NCBI RefSeq assembly: GCF_014069575.1
Contig: NZ_CP059675.1
Coordinates: 496,001 to 560,000, forward strand
From: Schaalia sp. JY-X169
Lineage (GTDB): Bacteria > Actinomycetota > Actinomycetes > Actinomycetales > Actinomycetaceae
Direction of reading: 5' to 3'
Length of the DNA: 64,000 nucleotides
A program made the position numbers and the translations under genes. This document shows, piece by piece, positions 1-8,083 of this stretch. Within the stretch, counting starts at the first letter, position 1. Every line of letters starts with the position of its first letter. The notes under the pieces were generated by a model, which was not told the DNA's origin, ran no database searches, and worked only from the letters and a program-made list of their open reading frames with translations.

Positions 1-180
1 TCCTCACCAGGGCGGCTCGACGGCCATACATCGGGATGGCACTGCTGGCTGCTACTCCCAGAGACCGGTACGGTGTTGTTCGTGAGTGGATTGACCGCGC
101 GGATTGGGTGGATCTTCGTGGGAATCCTAGTCGCGTTGATCGTTGCCGCACCCTTCGTGTTCCCAGCCGCAACTCGGTGA
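1..180 (+). CDS. C-terminal fragment of a possible membrane-anchored protein (cut by window edge)
   Basis: Frame 1 is open from the first base to a TGA at 178-180 and encodes about 59 residues. The peptide contains LPETG followed by a hydrophobic stretch (IGWIFVGILVALIVAAPFVF) and a final Arg, which resembles either a last transmembrane helix or a sortase sorting signal. The gap between LPETG and the main hydrophobic run is longer and more polar than usual for a sorting signal, and the charged tail is a single Arg. The upstream part lies outside the window, so the protein cannot be named. Confidence 0.3.
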   Translation, partial: SSPGRLDGHTSGWHCWLLLPETGTVLFVSGLTARIGWIFVGILVALIVAAPFVFPAATR

Positions 181-426
181 CCTCTCTGTCACCGTGGTTC
201 CCGCGACAGAAGTGCAGGGGTTTCATGGGATGCGCGGATTTATGGCTGAAGGCGGAGATACTGGCACCTTCATTGTTGAAGCGTGGGGAAGCGGGCCCGG
301 TTGGCTCTCTGAGGAGTTTGATCTCAGGGGGCACTAGCCAAGTCTCGGAGGGTGCTGACCTCTTGCTTGGAGTCGTCCTCGCCCCTGAAGTGGCTCTTCC
401 ATGTCATCTCCCCATAGAGTAGGGCG
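181..426. other. Stretch with no convincing gene
   Basis: Short open frames cross this stretch on both strands but none has a recognisable domain. The frame ending at 337 shifts by one base from the frame that ends at 180, so it could be a frameshifted continuation of the upstream gene. The bases just before 427 carry the start region of the Eis-like gene. Confidence 0.3.
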
Positions 427-1746
427 ATGAGTTCAACCATGCTCCCCTCAAAGCCCGACGGCGTGACTATCACCCAGTTCACTACCAGTGACAGCAAGCG
501 CGGCGCGCAGTGGGCCCAAGCGGTCAACATGGGTTTCAACCAGCCCCAGCTTTCGGAGAAGGCGATCGAGGCGCAGCTGAAGATCTTCGGGTCAGATGAC
601 CTGGTGGTTACGGCAGCGTACTTGGATTCTCCCGAGGGCGTCGGTGGGGCGGGTGCGTTACCCGTTGGAACCTTTGGTGCGTTCCGGGAGTCTGTAAACC
701 TGGGAGCCGCCAGAGTTCCGGTGTCTATGTTTACGGCTGCCACCGTCCGCAATGCATACAAGCGTCGCGGAATCCTCCGGGCAATGATCGAACTGAATCT
801 GCGCCAGGCTGCTGACGAGGGCGTGCCCCTCGCACTCCTGACCGCTTCGGATGCTTCCATTTATGGTCGATTCGGGTTCCAGAGTGTGGTGTCTGAAGCA
901 AGCGTGGAGATCAAAGTCGACAAGTTCAAGTTGACCAAGGAAGCCCAAGCAGTGATCGACGGCTACTACGTTGACTGGGCGCTACGCGACGACCTGTTCA
1001 AGGCCGTGCGTGAAGTTGCCCTGAAGGCACACCAAACCACCCGTGGGTCCACTTCTCGCCACTTCACATTCGACCTTGAGATGTTCATGAGCATGGAGTC
1101 TGGGGAGTACGAGTCGAAGTATCGTGGCGTCCTCGCACGTGATCCCGCGGGTGAAGTGGTGGGGTACGCAGTGTACGAGTTTGTGACTGAGGGTGGGAAG
1201 ACGCGCGTTCGCGACCTGGACGCGACCGATCCGGGTGCCGAAATTGCACTGTGGAACCACCTCGCCGGGATCGAGGGTCAGACAGAGGTTTCCTACGCGG
1301 ACATGTCGGTCAGCAACCCACTCCAGCTGGCACTCGTCAACGAACGAGCAGTAAAAGTGACGGGTGTTTCCGACTTTCTCTGGGCTCGCATCTTGGACCC
1401 GGTCGCATGCCTGGAGGCCCGCTCTTACAGCTTCTCCGCGAGGAGCGCCACCCTTTCGGCAGCATTCACAGTTGAGGATCCGATGGGCTTTTGCTCTGGG
1501 ATCTTCCAGATTCAACTCGGGGACGAGGGCGCTTCTGTGCGCAAGTTGGATCCGCAGGACCCGGTTGCAGTTGCCACTCCGACAACCATCTCTGTCAACG
1601 CCCTCGACGAGCTCGTCTTCGCCTCTGCCTCTGTGAGCGACCTGGTCACAGTTGGGATGATCCGTGGCCTTTCTGCTGAGGACGTTGAGAAGTGGGATGC
1701 CATGTTCGCGCCTGCCACCCCGGCGCGGTTCAACAACTTTTTCTGA
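427..1746 (+). CDS. Eis-family N-acetyltransferase
   Basis: 439 residues, close to the usual 400-420 of Eis-type enzymes, which transfer acetyl from acetyl-CoA to amines on aminoglycosides or protein lysines. The N-terminal GNAT domain shows the acetyl-CoA loop RRGILR at 113-118 and the family signature IYGRFGF at 145-151. Tyr146 matches the general-acid Tyr of Mycobacterium Eis. In Eis the C-terminal carboxylate of the last Phe acts as general base, and this protein also ends in Phe (FNNFF). A second GNAT fold and an SCP2-like C-terminal domain are expected from the length. No signal peptide. Its position as a stand-alone gene gives no hint of the substrate; aminoglycoside modification is possible but unproven. 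Confidence 0.85.
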   Translation: MSSTMLPSKPDGVTITQFTTSDSKRGAQWAQAVNMGFNQPQLSEKAIEAQLKIFGSDDLVVTAAYLDSPEGVGGAGALPVGTFGAFRESVNLGAARVPVSMFTAATVRNAYKRRGILRAMIELNLRQAADEGVPLALLTASDASIYGRFGFQSVVSEASVEIKVDKFKLTKEAQAVIDGYYVDWALRDDLFKAVREVALKAHQTTRGSTSRHFTFDLEMFMSMESGEYESKYRGVLARDPAGEVVGYAVYEFVTEGGKTRVRDLDATDPGAEIALWNHLAGIEGQTEVSYADMSVSNPLQLALVNERAVKVTGVSDFLWARILDPVACLEARSYSFSARSATLSAAFTVEDPMGFCSGIFQIQLGDEGASVRKLDPQDPVAVATPTTISVNALDELVFASASVSDLVTVGMIRGLSAEDVEKWDAMFAPATPARFNNFF

Positions 1747-1778
1747 TCCTGGAAGAGTACGGCGGAAGTGAAACGCCC

Positions 1779-1809
1779 TTGCGCTGGTGGGTAGGGATCT
1801 GCCTATAGT
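1779..1809 (+). promoter_or_regulatory. Candidate promoter for the leader peptide/symporter unit
   Basis: A TTGCGC box at 1779-1784 and a TATAGT box at 1804-1809 lie 19 bases apart, about 45 bases before the leader-peptide start. The -10 match is good, the -35 is moderate and the spacing slightly long, so this is tentative. Confidence 0.4.
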
Positions 1810-1855
1810 CCTCTTGGCGTCTCTCAAAGAAACGTCATCAGAAAGTGGAGGACCC

Positions 1856-1954
1856 GTGAACGCACAGCGCATCACCGCTACACACGTCGAGCTTTCCCGC
1901 TCGGAGATGTGTCGCTGCATGCCCATGGTGTTCACGATGTGTCCGCAGCGATAA
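1856..1954 (+). CDS. Cys/Met-rich leader peptide (probable cysteine attenuation ORF)
   Basis: A 32-codon frame starts at GTG 1856, with GGAGG at 1847-1851 as ribosome binding site. It has a HVELSR core followed by a cluster with three Cys (19, 21, 29) and four Met (18, 22, 24, 28). The pattern H-V-[D/E]-L-x-R-x(n)-C resembles the short leader peptides that precede many actinobacterial sulfur-assimilation and cysteine-transport genes, where stalling at Cys codons is thought to control the downstream gene. It lies 132 bases before a DAACS symporter, and palindromic elements fall between them. The peptide itself probably has no enzymatic role. The frame is too short for ordinary gene finding, so the evidence is the binding site, composition and context. 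Confidence 0.7.
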   Translation: MNAQRITATHVELSRSEMCRCMPMVFTMCPQR

Positions 1955-2086
1955 CTCTGCGCCCCGGCCGCCGCCCAATTGGGCGTTGAGCCCCACTACA
2001 CCCACGTCGTAGCACCGTTCCTGCGCGGACGGTTTGGCGCGCAGGATTGCACTCGGCACACCCATTCACTAACAAAGGACAGAACT
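1955..2086 (+). promoter_or_regulatory. Leader region with palindrome and hairpin
   Basis: Seventeen bases after the leader-peptide stop is a perfect 14-base palindrome, CGCCCAATTGGGCG (1972-1985). A second element has 7-base arms CTGCGCG (2021-2027) and CGCGCAG (2038-2044) around a 10-base loop. No T-run follows either, as is common for actinobacterial terminators. Together with the Cys-rich peptide this is a plausible attenuator, but the alternative pairings have not been worked out. Confidence 0.5.
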
Positions 2087-3484
2087 GTGTCTTCTGCACC
2101 CACCGCCACGAAAAAGCGATTCAAGTGGCCATCATTTTCCGTCCAGGTCATCATCGGTCTGATCTTGGGCGTACTCCTGGGCTGGTTAGCCCTGACAATC
2201 GGGCCGGCCGCTGACGGCAGTGACAACTGGCTGGTTGTCACGCTGTCGACGATCGGATCGTCGTTCGTAACGCTCCTACGCGCCGTCGTTCCACCGCTGG
2301 TGTTCACGGCGATAGTTGCCTCGATCGCGAATCTACGCGGCATCGCCAACGGAGCGCGACTTGCAGCCAAGACACTGATTTGGTTCGCTATTACTGCCCT
2401 GATCAGCGTTGTTATTGGCATCGCCCTCGGTCTCATCATGAAGCCCGGGTTGAACACCACGGTCTCTGCCGATGCGGTAGCGGACCCGTCCCGTACCGGG
2501 TCTTGGCTTGACTTCCTCAACGGCCTGATTCCGTCTAACTTCCTGGGCCTTGAGGTTTCCACCCGGCTTGCCACGGACGAGGGCGGACTCGTCACAGGCG
2601 CGTCATCGAACGTCGGCTTCAACGTCCTGCAGATCTTGATCATCGCGATCGTGGTCGGCATAGCCGCGCTACGCGTTGGCGCCAAGGCGCAGCCATTCCT
2701 TGACTTCACCGCGTCCGCGCTGAAAGTGATTCAGAAGGCCCTATGGTGGATCATCCGCTTGGCGCCGATCGGCACCGTGGGTCTGATCGGAAATGCGATC
2801 GCCTCCTACGGTTGGTCATCCGTTGGTTCGCTGGGCACTTACGCCCTCGCCATCTACATCGGATTAGCCCTGGTTTTACTTGTCGTCTACCCGGCGATCC
2901 TTCTTTTCAACCGCCTGTCGGTTCGCAGCTATTTCCGCGGTGCGTGGCCAGCGATCCAGCTTGGCTTCGTCTCGCGATCTTCCATCGGTACGCTGCCCGT
3001 TACGGAGGCCGTCACCCAACGTAACCTGGGCGTACCTGCCGCATACGCGTCGTTTGCTGTGCCGCTCGGCGCGACAACCAAGATGGATGGTTGCGCTGCG
3101 ATCTACCCGGCAATTTCGGCGATTTTCGTGGCCCAGTTCTTCGGTGTTCCCCTGGGCTTTTCGGACTACCTGCTGATCGTTTTCGTTGCAGTCGTTGGCT
3201 CCGCTGCGACTGCCGGAATGACGGGCGCGACGGTCATGCTGACGCTAACCCTGTCGACGCTGGGCCTACCCCTGGAAGGTGTTGGCCTGCTGCTCGCAAT
3301 CGACCCCATTTTAGACATGGGACGCACTGCGGTGAACGTTGCTGGTCAAGCACTGGTTCCAACGGTTGTGGCGAAGCGGGAGGGGATTCTGGACTTGCAG
3401 AAATACTCCTCCACAAACAGTGCGGACTTGCTCTCCGATGATCAGAGTGAAGGAATCACAAAAGAGGTAGTTGGCGTTCGCTAG
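2087..3484 (+). CDS. DAACS-family symporter, probable L-cystine uptake (TcyP-like)
   Basis: 465 residues from the GTG at 2087, chosen because AAAGGAC lies just upstream; an earlier frame extension has no binding site and overlaps the leader region. The protein has the multi-helix layout of sodium:dicarboxylate/cystine symporters. It includes the serine-rich reentrant loop SRSSIGTLPVTE, the cation-binding region around GATTKMDGCA, and the late motif GMTGATVMLTLTLSTLGLPLEGVGLLLAIDPILDMGRTAVNV seen in two halves. DAACS members carry glutamate, aspartate, C4-dicarboxylates or cystine. The Cys-rich leader peptide upstream favours cystine, which is inference. No ancillary subunits are expected. Confidence 0.8.
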   Translation: MSSAPTATKKRFKWPSFSVQVIIGLILGVLLGWLALTIGPAADGSDNWLVVTLSTIGSSFVTLLRAVVPPLVFTAIVASIANLRGIANGARLAAKTLIWFAITALISVVIGIALGLIMKPGLNTTVSADAVADPSRTGSWLDFLNGLIPSNFLGLEVSTRLATDEGGLVTGASSNVGFNVLQILIIAIVVGIAALRVGAKAQPFLDFTASALKVIQKALWWIIRLAPIGTVGLIGNAIASYGWSSVGSLGTYALAIYIGLALVLLVVYPAILLFNRLSVRSYFRGAWPAIQLGFVSRSSIGTLPVTEAVTQRNLGVPAAYASFAVPLGATTKMDGCAAIYPAISAIFVAQFFGVPLGFSDYLLIVFVAVVGSAATAGMTGATVMLTLTLSTLGLPLEGVGLLLAIDPILDMGRTAVNVAGQALVPTVVAKREGILDLQKYSSTNSADLLSDDQSEGITKEVVGVR

Positions 3485-3519
3485 TCCGTCAGTCCGCCTC
3501 CACGATTCGGGTGGCCAAC

Positions 3520-4512
3520 TTAGCTCGATATTACGGGCTGGGTTGGCCACCCGCTTGTGTCAAGCTCGTCCTCATCCCCATTGACATAGGGGTCTTTGAA
3601 CTCGGGTGCTTCCTCATCAATTTGCGGGTCAATGACGATCTCTTCCTCCGGGTATTGAGACTCATACTCGGCGTCATCGCCCGCGCGTCGCTCTGCTTCC
3701 TCAGGTGGAAGCACTTTCTTCCACCGACGGGTGCGTAGCGGGGGCAGTTCCGAAGCGTCCTCGCGCAATGCGCGGTAAAGGGCGTACATCTGGAAGAACC
3801 CAATCACGAAGAATGGGGCAACCAGAGCGATAGAGAATGCTGATACGAAGCCAGCAAGGGGGAAGTGTTCTAAGAATGCGAAAAGTGCACCGGGAATGTC
3901 GTTGTCACCAACAACCCTGTCAACCAGCCCGCCTCCGCCGTTCATTTCAATGTTGATTGCTTCCATGCCGAAGATCCCGAACCAGAGGATGGAAAATGTT
4001 GCGGGGACGACGAGCACGCCGGTTACGAACTGACGGATGGTCCTTCCCTTGGAAATGCGCGCGATAAAAATACCGACGAATGGGGACCAGGTGATGGTCC
4101 ACGCCCAGTAGAAGACGGTCCAAGAATTCTGCCAGCCGGTATCCGCGAAGGTATCGTTCCAGAATGCCAGTTGGGGAAGGCTCGCCAAGTAAACGCCAAA
4201 CGATTCGATCGTTCCCTTCAACGTGTAGAGCGTGGAGCCTGCAAGCAGAACGAACACCAACAGGCGAACCGCAGCCCAAATGTTGATGGTGGAGAGAACT
4301 TTGATGCCCCTGCCCATTCCGAGGGCGACGGATATTGTGGCCAAGCCGCACACCACGCCGATGATGATCAGGAAGACCAGGAATGCGGTGACTCCAAGGA
4401 TGTAGAACCATCCCATGTTCGTAAGCAGCCAGTCGTATGCAGGGATGTTCCGCTTGGCTGGGAGCTCTAGTTTTGGGCTCTTACCTTCTTTTGACCTTGG
4501 CGAGGCTAGCAT
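3520..4512 (-). pseudogene. BCCT-family osmolyte transporter with internal deletions
   Basis: About 330 residues, where BetP/OpuD-type betaine-choline-carnitine transporters have 500-600. The C-terminal transport core is clear: GRGIKVLSTIN, then WTVFYWAWTITWSPFVGIFIARISKG and GVLVVPATFSILWFGIFG. The early helix (GWFYILGVTAFLVFLIII) runs straight into the block preceding GKGIK. The helices in between are missing, including the MFFxAGMGIGL region that lines the binding site. A second junction after FVSAFSIALV jumps to the last helix (FQMYALYRALRED), dropping the segment with the conserved Ser/Asp region. Both joins keep the reading frame. The acidic C-terminal tail (PEEEIVIDPQIDEEAPEF) is retained. 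It lies downstream of the threonine-synthase-like gene on the same strand. It is very unlikely to transport. Confidence 0.75.
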
Positions 4513-4564
4513 CACGGCGACGGCGGTGCGACGGGAGGTGCTCCAACTGCAAGCGTGCGCCCCG

Positions 4565-5698
4565 TTAGCTCCTGCCCAGGAGGTCCACTATCGTTTGCGT
4601 GGACTTGAGGCCGGATCCGGTCAGTAGAACAACGGTCTTCTCACCCGGCGTGATGCGGCCCTCAGCAAGGAGTAGTGAGAATGCTGCGGCTGCGACAGCA
4701 CTGGTCGGCTCCACGAAGAGGCCGCGATCGCAGAGAGATCCCAGCGCGCGGACGATGTTCGACTCAGTGACGGCGACACTTCCTCCCCTGGTTTTGCGAA
4801 GCGCAGCGATCATTTGCTCCAGTCGAAGAGGGCGGGAAATAGAGGTGCCCTCGGCAATCGTGGGGCGTACGGGCCGGTCCACGGGCTTATCGGTGCCGGA
4901 CACGAACCTGGCGTCAACTGGCGAGCAGTTCAGTGGTTGCGCAGCGAACAGGCGTGGCATCGAAGCGATTTGGCTGGAGTTGACAAGTTCCTGGAAGCCG
5001 AGCCAGCATCCCAGCAGGGAACTGCCCCCACCGACTGGAACAATGACGTTGTCGGGAACGTGGAACCCGAGGTCTTCCCAAATTTCATACGCCAAAGTCT
5101 TGGTTCCTTGGAGGAAGAACGGCTGCCAGTTATGGCTGGCGTAGAAGCCCTTTCGCTCGGACTGTCGGATCGCTTCATCTTGAGAAGCAGACCGCGGCCC
5201 GGGAACTAGTTCTACCTTCGCCCCGTATGCCTTGACCTGGGAGATTTTCGAGGGCGATGTTGAGGCGGGGGCGAAGACCTTGACGTCCAGGCCCCCAGCG
5301 GCTCCGTAGGCCGCTGCAGAGGAGCCTCCATTTCCTGAGCTGTCTTCAAGGACGGATGTTATGCCTTTCTGGCGCAGATATGAGAAAAGGACGGATGTTC
5401 CGCGGTCCTTGAAGCTCCCTGACGGGTTCAAGAAGTCCAGCTTGAGTAAGACGCGACTGCGACTTTCCCAATCTGCTTCGATTAGTGGAGTTCGGCCCTC
5501 ACCCAAGGAAATGGGAGTGTGGATCTCGACGGGAAGTGCCCAGTGGTAACGCCACAGCGAGCTAATGGAAGTGTCAATGTCGCTACGTGTGATTCCAGGA
5601 CCAGGATCGATCCACAAGGGCCTTCCGGCGTCGGAGCGCCACCGAGGCTCAGCCAGACTGTACTCGCTACCGTCTACGGGATCGGCGTATTTCTCCAC
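4565..5698 (-). CDS. Threonine-synthase-like PLP enzyme
   Basis: 377 residues from a GTG start. The PLP Schiff-base lysine sits in NPSGSFKDRGTS, followed by the substrate loop EDSSGNGGSSAAAYG and the phosphate cup VPVGGGSSLLG, as in the threonine synthase branch of fold-type II enzymes. Threonine synthase converts O-phosphohomoserine to threonine; relatives act as dehydratases or diaminopropionate lyases. The N-terminus lacks the zinc-finger-like cysteines seen in many family members. It is far from the threonine gene relic at 16360 and pairs instead with a broken BCCT transporter, so a catabolic or salvage role is also possible. The fold is sure, the substrate is not. Confidence 0.75.
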   Translation of the reverse strand: MEKYADPVDGSEYSLAEPRWRSDAGRPLWIDPGPGITRSDIDTSISSLWRYHWALPVEIHTPISLGEGRTPLIEADWESRSRVLLKLDFLNPSGSFKDRGTSVLFSYLRQKGITSVLEDSSGNGGSSAAAYGAAGGLDVKVFAPASTSPSKISQVKAYGAKVELVPGPRSASQDEAIRQSERKGFYASHNWQPFFLQGTKTLAYEIWEDLGFHVPDNVIVPVGGGSSLLGCWLGFQELVNSSQIASMPRLFAAQPLNCSPVDARFVSGTDKPVDRPVRPTIAEGTSISRPLRLEQMIAALRKTRGGSVAVTESNIVRALGSLCDRGLFVEPTSAVAAAAFSLLLAEGRITPGEKTVVLLTGSGLKSTQTIVDLLGRS

Positions 5699-5909
5699 GA
5701 CTTCATTCTAGATTCAGGCTCGCACAGGCTGCGGTGTCGCAGCCTGATTACGGAGCGCGACCTCAGATGACCGAAGATGGTGACGCATAGTCCACCCGAG
5801 GAGGTGGCATCGATCGTGTCAGAGGGATAGCGTGGAAGTGCCATCCGGCGACCCCTGCTTGAGAGCATCAGTCGTGGAATGTGTCGACTAGTCTCGAGAA
5901 GGGTAACCC
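5699..5909. promoter_or_regulatory. Divergent intergenic region with a strong hairpin
   Basis: This separates the minus-strand PLP enzyme from the plus-strand MFS gene. It contains a perfect 9-base stem, CAGGCTGCG (5725-5733) and CGCAGCCTG (5738-5746), around a GTGT loop. The hairpin lies about 27 bases upstream of the PLP enzyme start, so it would be in that gene's 5' leader or serve as an operator. No recognisable riboswitch was seen. Confidence 0.45.
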
Positions 5910-7424
5910 GTGGGCCAGCAAGCCGCGTCCATCCTCACTGTGCAGCAGTACCTTGATGAGCCACCACGTCCACAGGCGGGTCGAGGTCGTTCGGCGAAGA
6001 CGCCCATCCAAAGATTGATTTTCTTCCTCGCCAGCGCGGGAAAGCTGTTTGAGGGGCTGGTCATCTTCATGATCGGGATGGCCCTGCCGCTCATCACCGA
6101 AGACTTCGCCCTAAGTTCGGCCGAGGCCGGACTGGTAACCGCCACGAGTCTGGTGGGGATCCTCCTTGGAGCCCTATTCCTCGGTCATCTTTCCGATGAA
6201 CTTGGACGGAGAAAGATGTTCATCGCTGAGATGGTCCTCTTCACCGTTTTTCTAGCGGGCTTCACGATCAGCCCAAGTCTTCCGGTGCTACTCGCGTGTC
6301 TCCTGGGCATGGGTATGGCGCTGGGGTGTGACTATCCCACCGCTCACCTCATGTTGTCTGAAACAATGCCGACATCCTCTAGGTCACGCACCGTCCTCGG
6401 CGCTTTTGCGTTCCAGGCTGTCGGTGCGGTGGCAGGGGCCACGCTGGCGGTGGTTGTGCTGAGCATGCCGAACGCTAGCGTTTCGAGTTGGCGGGTCATG
6501 TTTGGTCTGGTGGTTCTTCCCGCAGCCCTCGTGACTGTGGGAAGGTTCTTCACTCCTCAGAGTCCGCATTGGCTCCTGACAAGGGGGCGGGTTACGGAGG
6601 CCGAGGACGCACTCGCCCGCATCCTTCAAGTCCGGGGTGAGAAGTCGGCAGGCGTGCGGCTGGATGCCCTCCCAGCCAGTCAACGAGTATCGGAGAGCTA
6701 CGCTGACCTGTTCCGACATGATGGGTCGCTACGGGCGACGATTCTTGCTTCGGCGCCTTGGTTCCTTCAGGATCTATCTACCTACGGAATCGGTATCTTC
6801 ACACCCGTCATCATTGCCACCGCGCTTAGTGACCCATTTGCCGAGGCCGCAGATGCGCAAGATTCGGTGTCGGGTGTTGTCCGCGACAGTCTGGTAGGAG
6901 CGCAGGGTGCCGTGATGATTGATCTGTTCCTAGTCGTTGGGATTTTGGTCGCGATTCATTTTGTTGACCGATTCGGGTCGATTCGCATGCAGATCGTGGG
7001 TTTTGTTGGCTGTGCAGCAGGGCTTGGAATTGCTGCCGCGTCGGCCGTTGTCCCAAGTGCAACGATGCAGACCGTACTTATCTTCGCCGGGTTTATTACC
7101 TTTCAGTTCATGACCAATGCTGGGCCAAACGCACAGACTTACCTGATTGCGGGGGAGGTATTCCCGACATCGGTGCGTGGTACCGGAGCAGGGTTCGCCG
7201 CAGCGTCTGGGAAGGCGGGTGCTGCCATCACGGCGTTTCTCTTTCCAACTCTGCTAGATGGGTTCGGACAGACACCTATCCTGATCGGGTTGATGGTGTG
7301 CTCATTAGCCGGAGCAGCAGTGACCAGTCGCTTCCGGATTGATACGACAGGGAAGAATCTTGAGGTGGTTCACGAGGTCGGACAGGCTTTGCCGCTCACC
7401 GTAGAACCCGACTTGTTCGCGTGA
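5910..7424 (+). CDS. MFS transporter (sugar/phosphate/aromatic-acid porter type)
   Basis: 504 residues from a GTG start preceded by GAGAAGGG. Twelve membrane segments are expected. The loop 2-3 signature appears as GHLSDELGRRKMF, the half-way loop as FTPQSPHWLLTRGRVTEAEDAL, and the late-loop signature as GEVFPTSVRGTGAGFAAASGKAGA. This is the layout of the metabolite:H+ and phosphate:H+ symporter branches. It is complete, unlike the glycoside hydrolase genes that follow on the opposite strand, so it need not share their fate. The substrate cannot be read from sequence alone. Confidence 0.8.
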   Translation: MGQQAASILTVQQYLDEPPRPQAGRGRSAKTPIQRLIFFLASAGKLFEGLVIFMIGMALPLITEDFALSSAEAGLVTATSLVGILLGALFLGHLSDELGRRKMFIAEMVLFTVFLAGFTISPSLPVLLACLLGMGMALGCDYPTAHLMLSETMPTSSRSRTVLGAFAFQAVGAVAGATLAVVVLSMPNASVSSWRVMFGLVVLPAALVTVGRFFTPQSPHWLLTRGRVTEAEDALARILQVRGEKSAGVRLDALPASQRVSESYADLFRHDGSLRATILASAPWFLQDLSTYGIGIFTPVIIATALSDPFAEAADAQDSVSGVVRDSLVGAQGAVMIDLFLVVGILVAIHFVDRFGSIRMQIVGFVGCAAGLGIAAASAVVPSATMQTVLIFAGFITFQFMTNAGPNAQTYLIAGEVFPTSVRGTGAGFAAASGKAGAAITAFLFPTLLDGFGQTPILIGLMVCSLAGAAVTSRFRIDTTGKNLEVVHEVGQALPLTVEPDLFA

Positions 7425-7466
7425 TCCTTCGTGCCCGCCCCCGATGGGTGTTCCTCCGAAGTGTGG

Positions 7467-8039
7467 CTACCCTGCGGCGCGAGAGTCGGAGATGGCCCAG
7501 ATGCGCATTTCGTGGGGGTCAAGTTCGACGTCGAGGGCCTGAGTCCCCGTCGTGACATCGAGGGCGATGCGGTTACCAATCCGCTCCCGAAGCAGGTCTT
7601 CATTGAGTCGCGCACCTGTCCGTCCGCGATTGAGGATGCCGAGGGCGAAGCCGTGAGTCAGGTCACGGCGCCAGAACTCCAGGTTGCCGACCCGGCCCGT
7701 TCGCTGCCCCTGGTGACCCGCGGGATCCATCGCGATGGATAGCAGTGCTGGGTCTGTGAGCACACCCCGGGTTTCCTCCGTCATGGTCCGCAAATGGTTG
7801 CCCACCCTGTTAGCCCGACACCAGCCATATTTCAGATAGTCGACGCCCCATTCCGCCATGGTGTCAGCATCAGTCTGTTCATGGCCCAGCGATCCGAGGT
7901 GGTCGCTCGGATAGCGGTCGTAGATCCTCGCGCAAGTCTTGCGGCCCGGACTGGCGTAGAGCCCGAACTTCAGACCGCGGGCGTGGATTTCTTCGCCGAG
8001 GGCGGCCATGCCGGAGGGGAAGCGGTCTGGGTTTGGCAA
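7467..8039 (-). pseudogene. GH27 alpha-galactosidase remnant
   Basis: 190 codons, where GH27 enzymes have about 380-450. The middle of the barrel is clear: PDRFPSGMAALGEEIHARGLKFGLYASPG, then GSLGHEQTDADTMAEWGVDYLKYGWC, where YLKY-x-[DGW]C is the nucleophile strand. The canonical nucleophile Asp in YLKYDWC is Gly here. After NHLRTMTEETRGV the sequence jumps to the C-terminal block LTDPALLSIAMDPAGHQG, losing the part with the acid/base Asp. The N-terminal third is absent, and the usable start is only a TTG. The gene is last in the TetR-GH5-GH27 run on the minus strand. It is almost certainly inactive. Confidence 0.75.
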
Positions 8040-8083
8040 TCTTCTGCATAGCCATTGACCTCTCGATCGGGGGCTTCTCCATT

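Noticed and set aside
1-180. LPETG as a definite sortase substrate
   Set aside because: The hydrophobic run starts too far from the motif and the charged tail is only one Arg, so it is listed only as a possible reading.
982-1935. A 317-residue open frame on the minus strand opposite the Eis-like gene
   Set aside because: No recognisable motif, no ribosome binding site, and its length is explained by third-position GC bias of the plus-strand gene.
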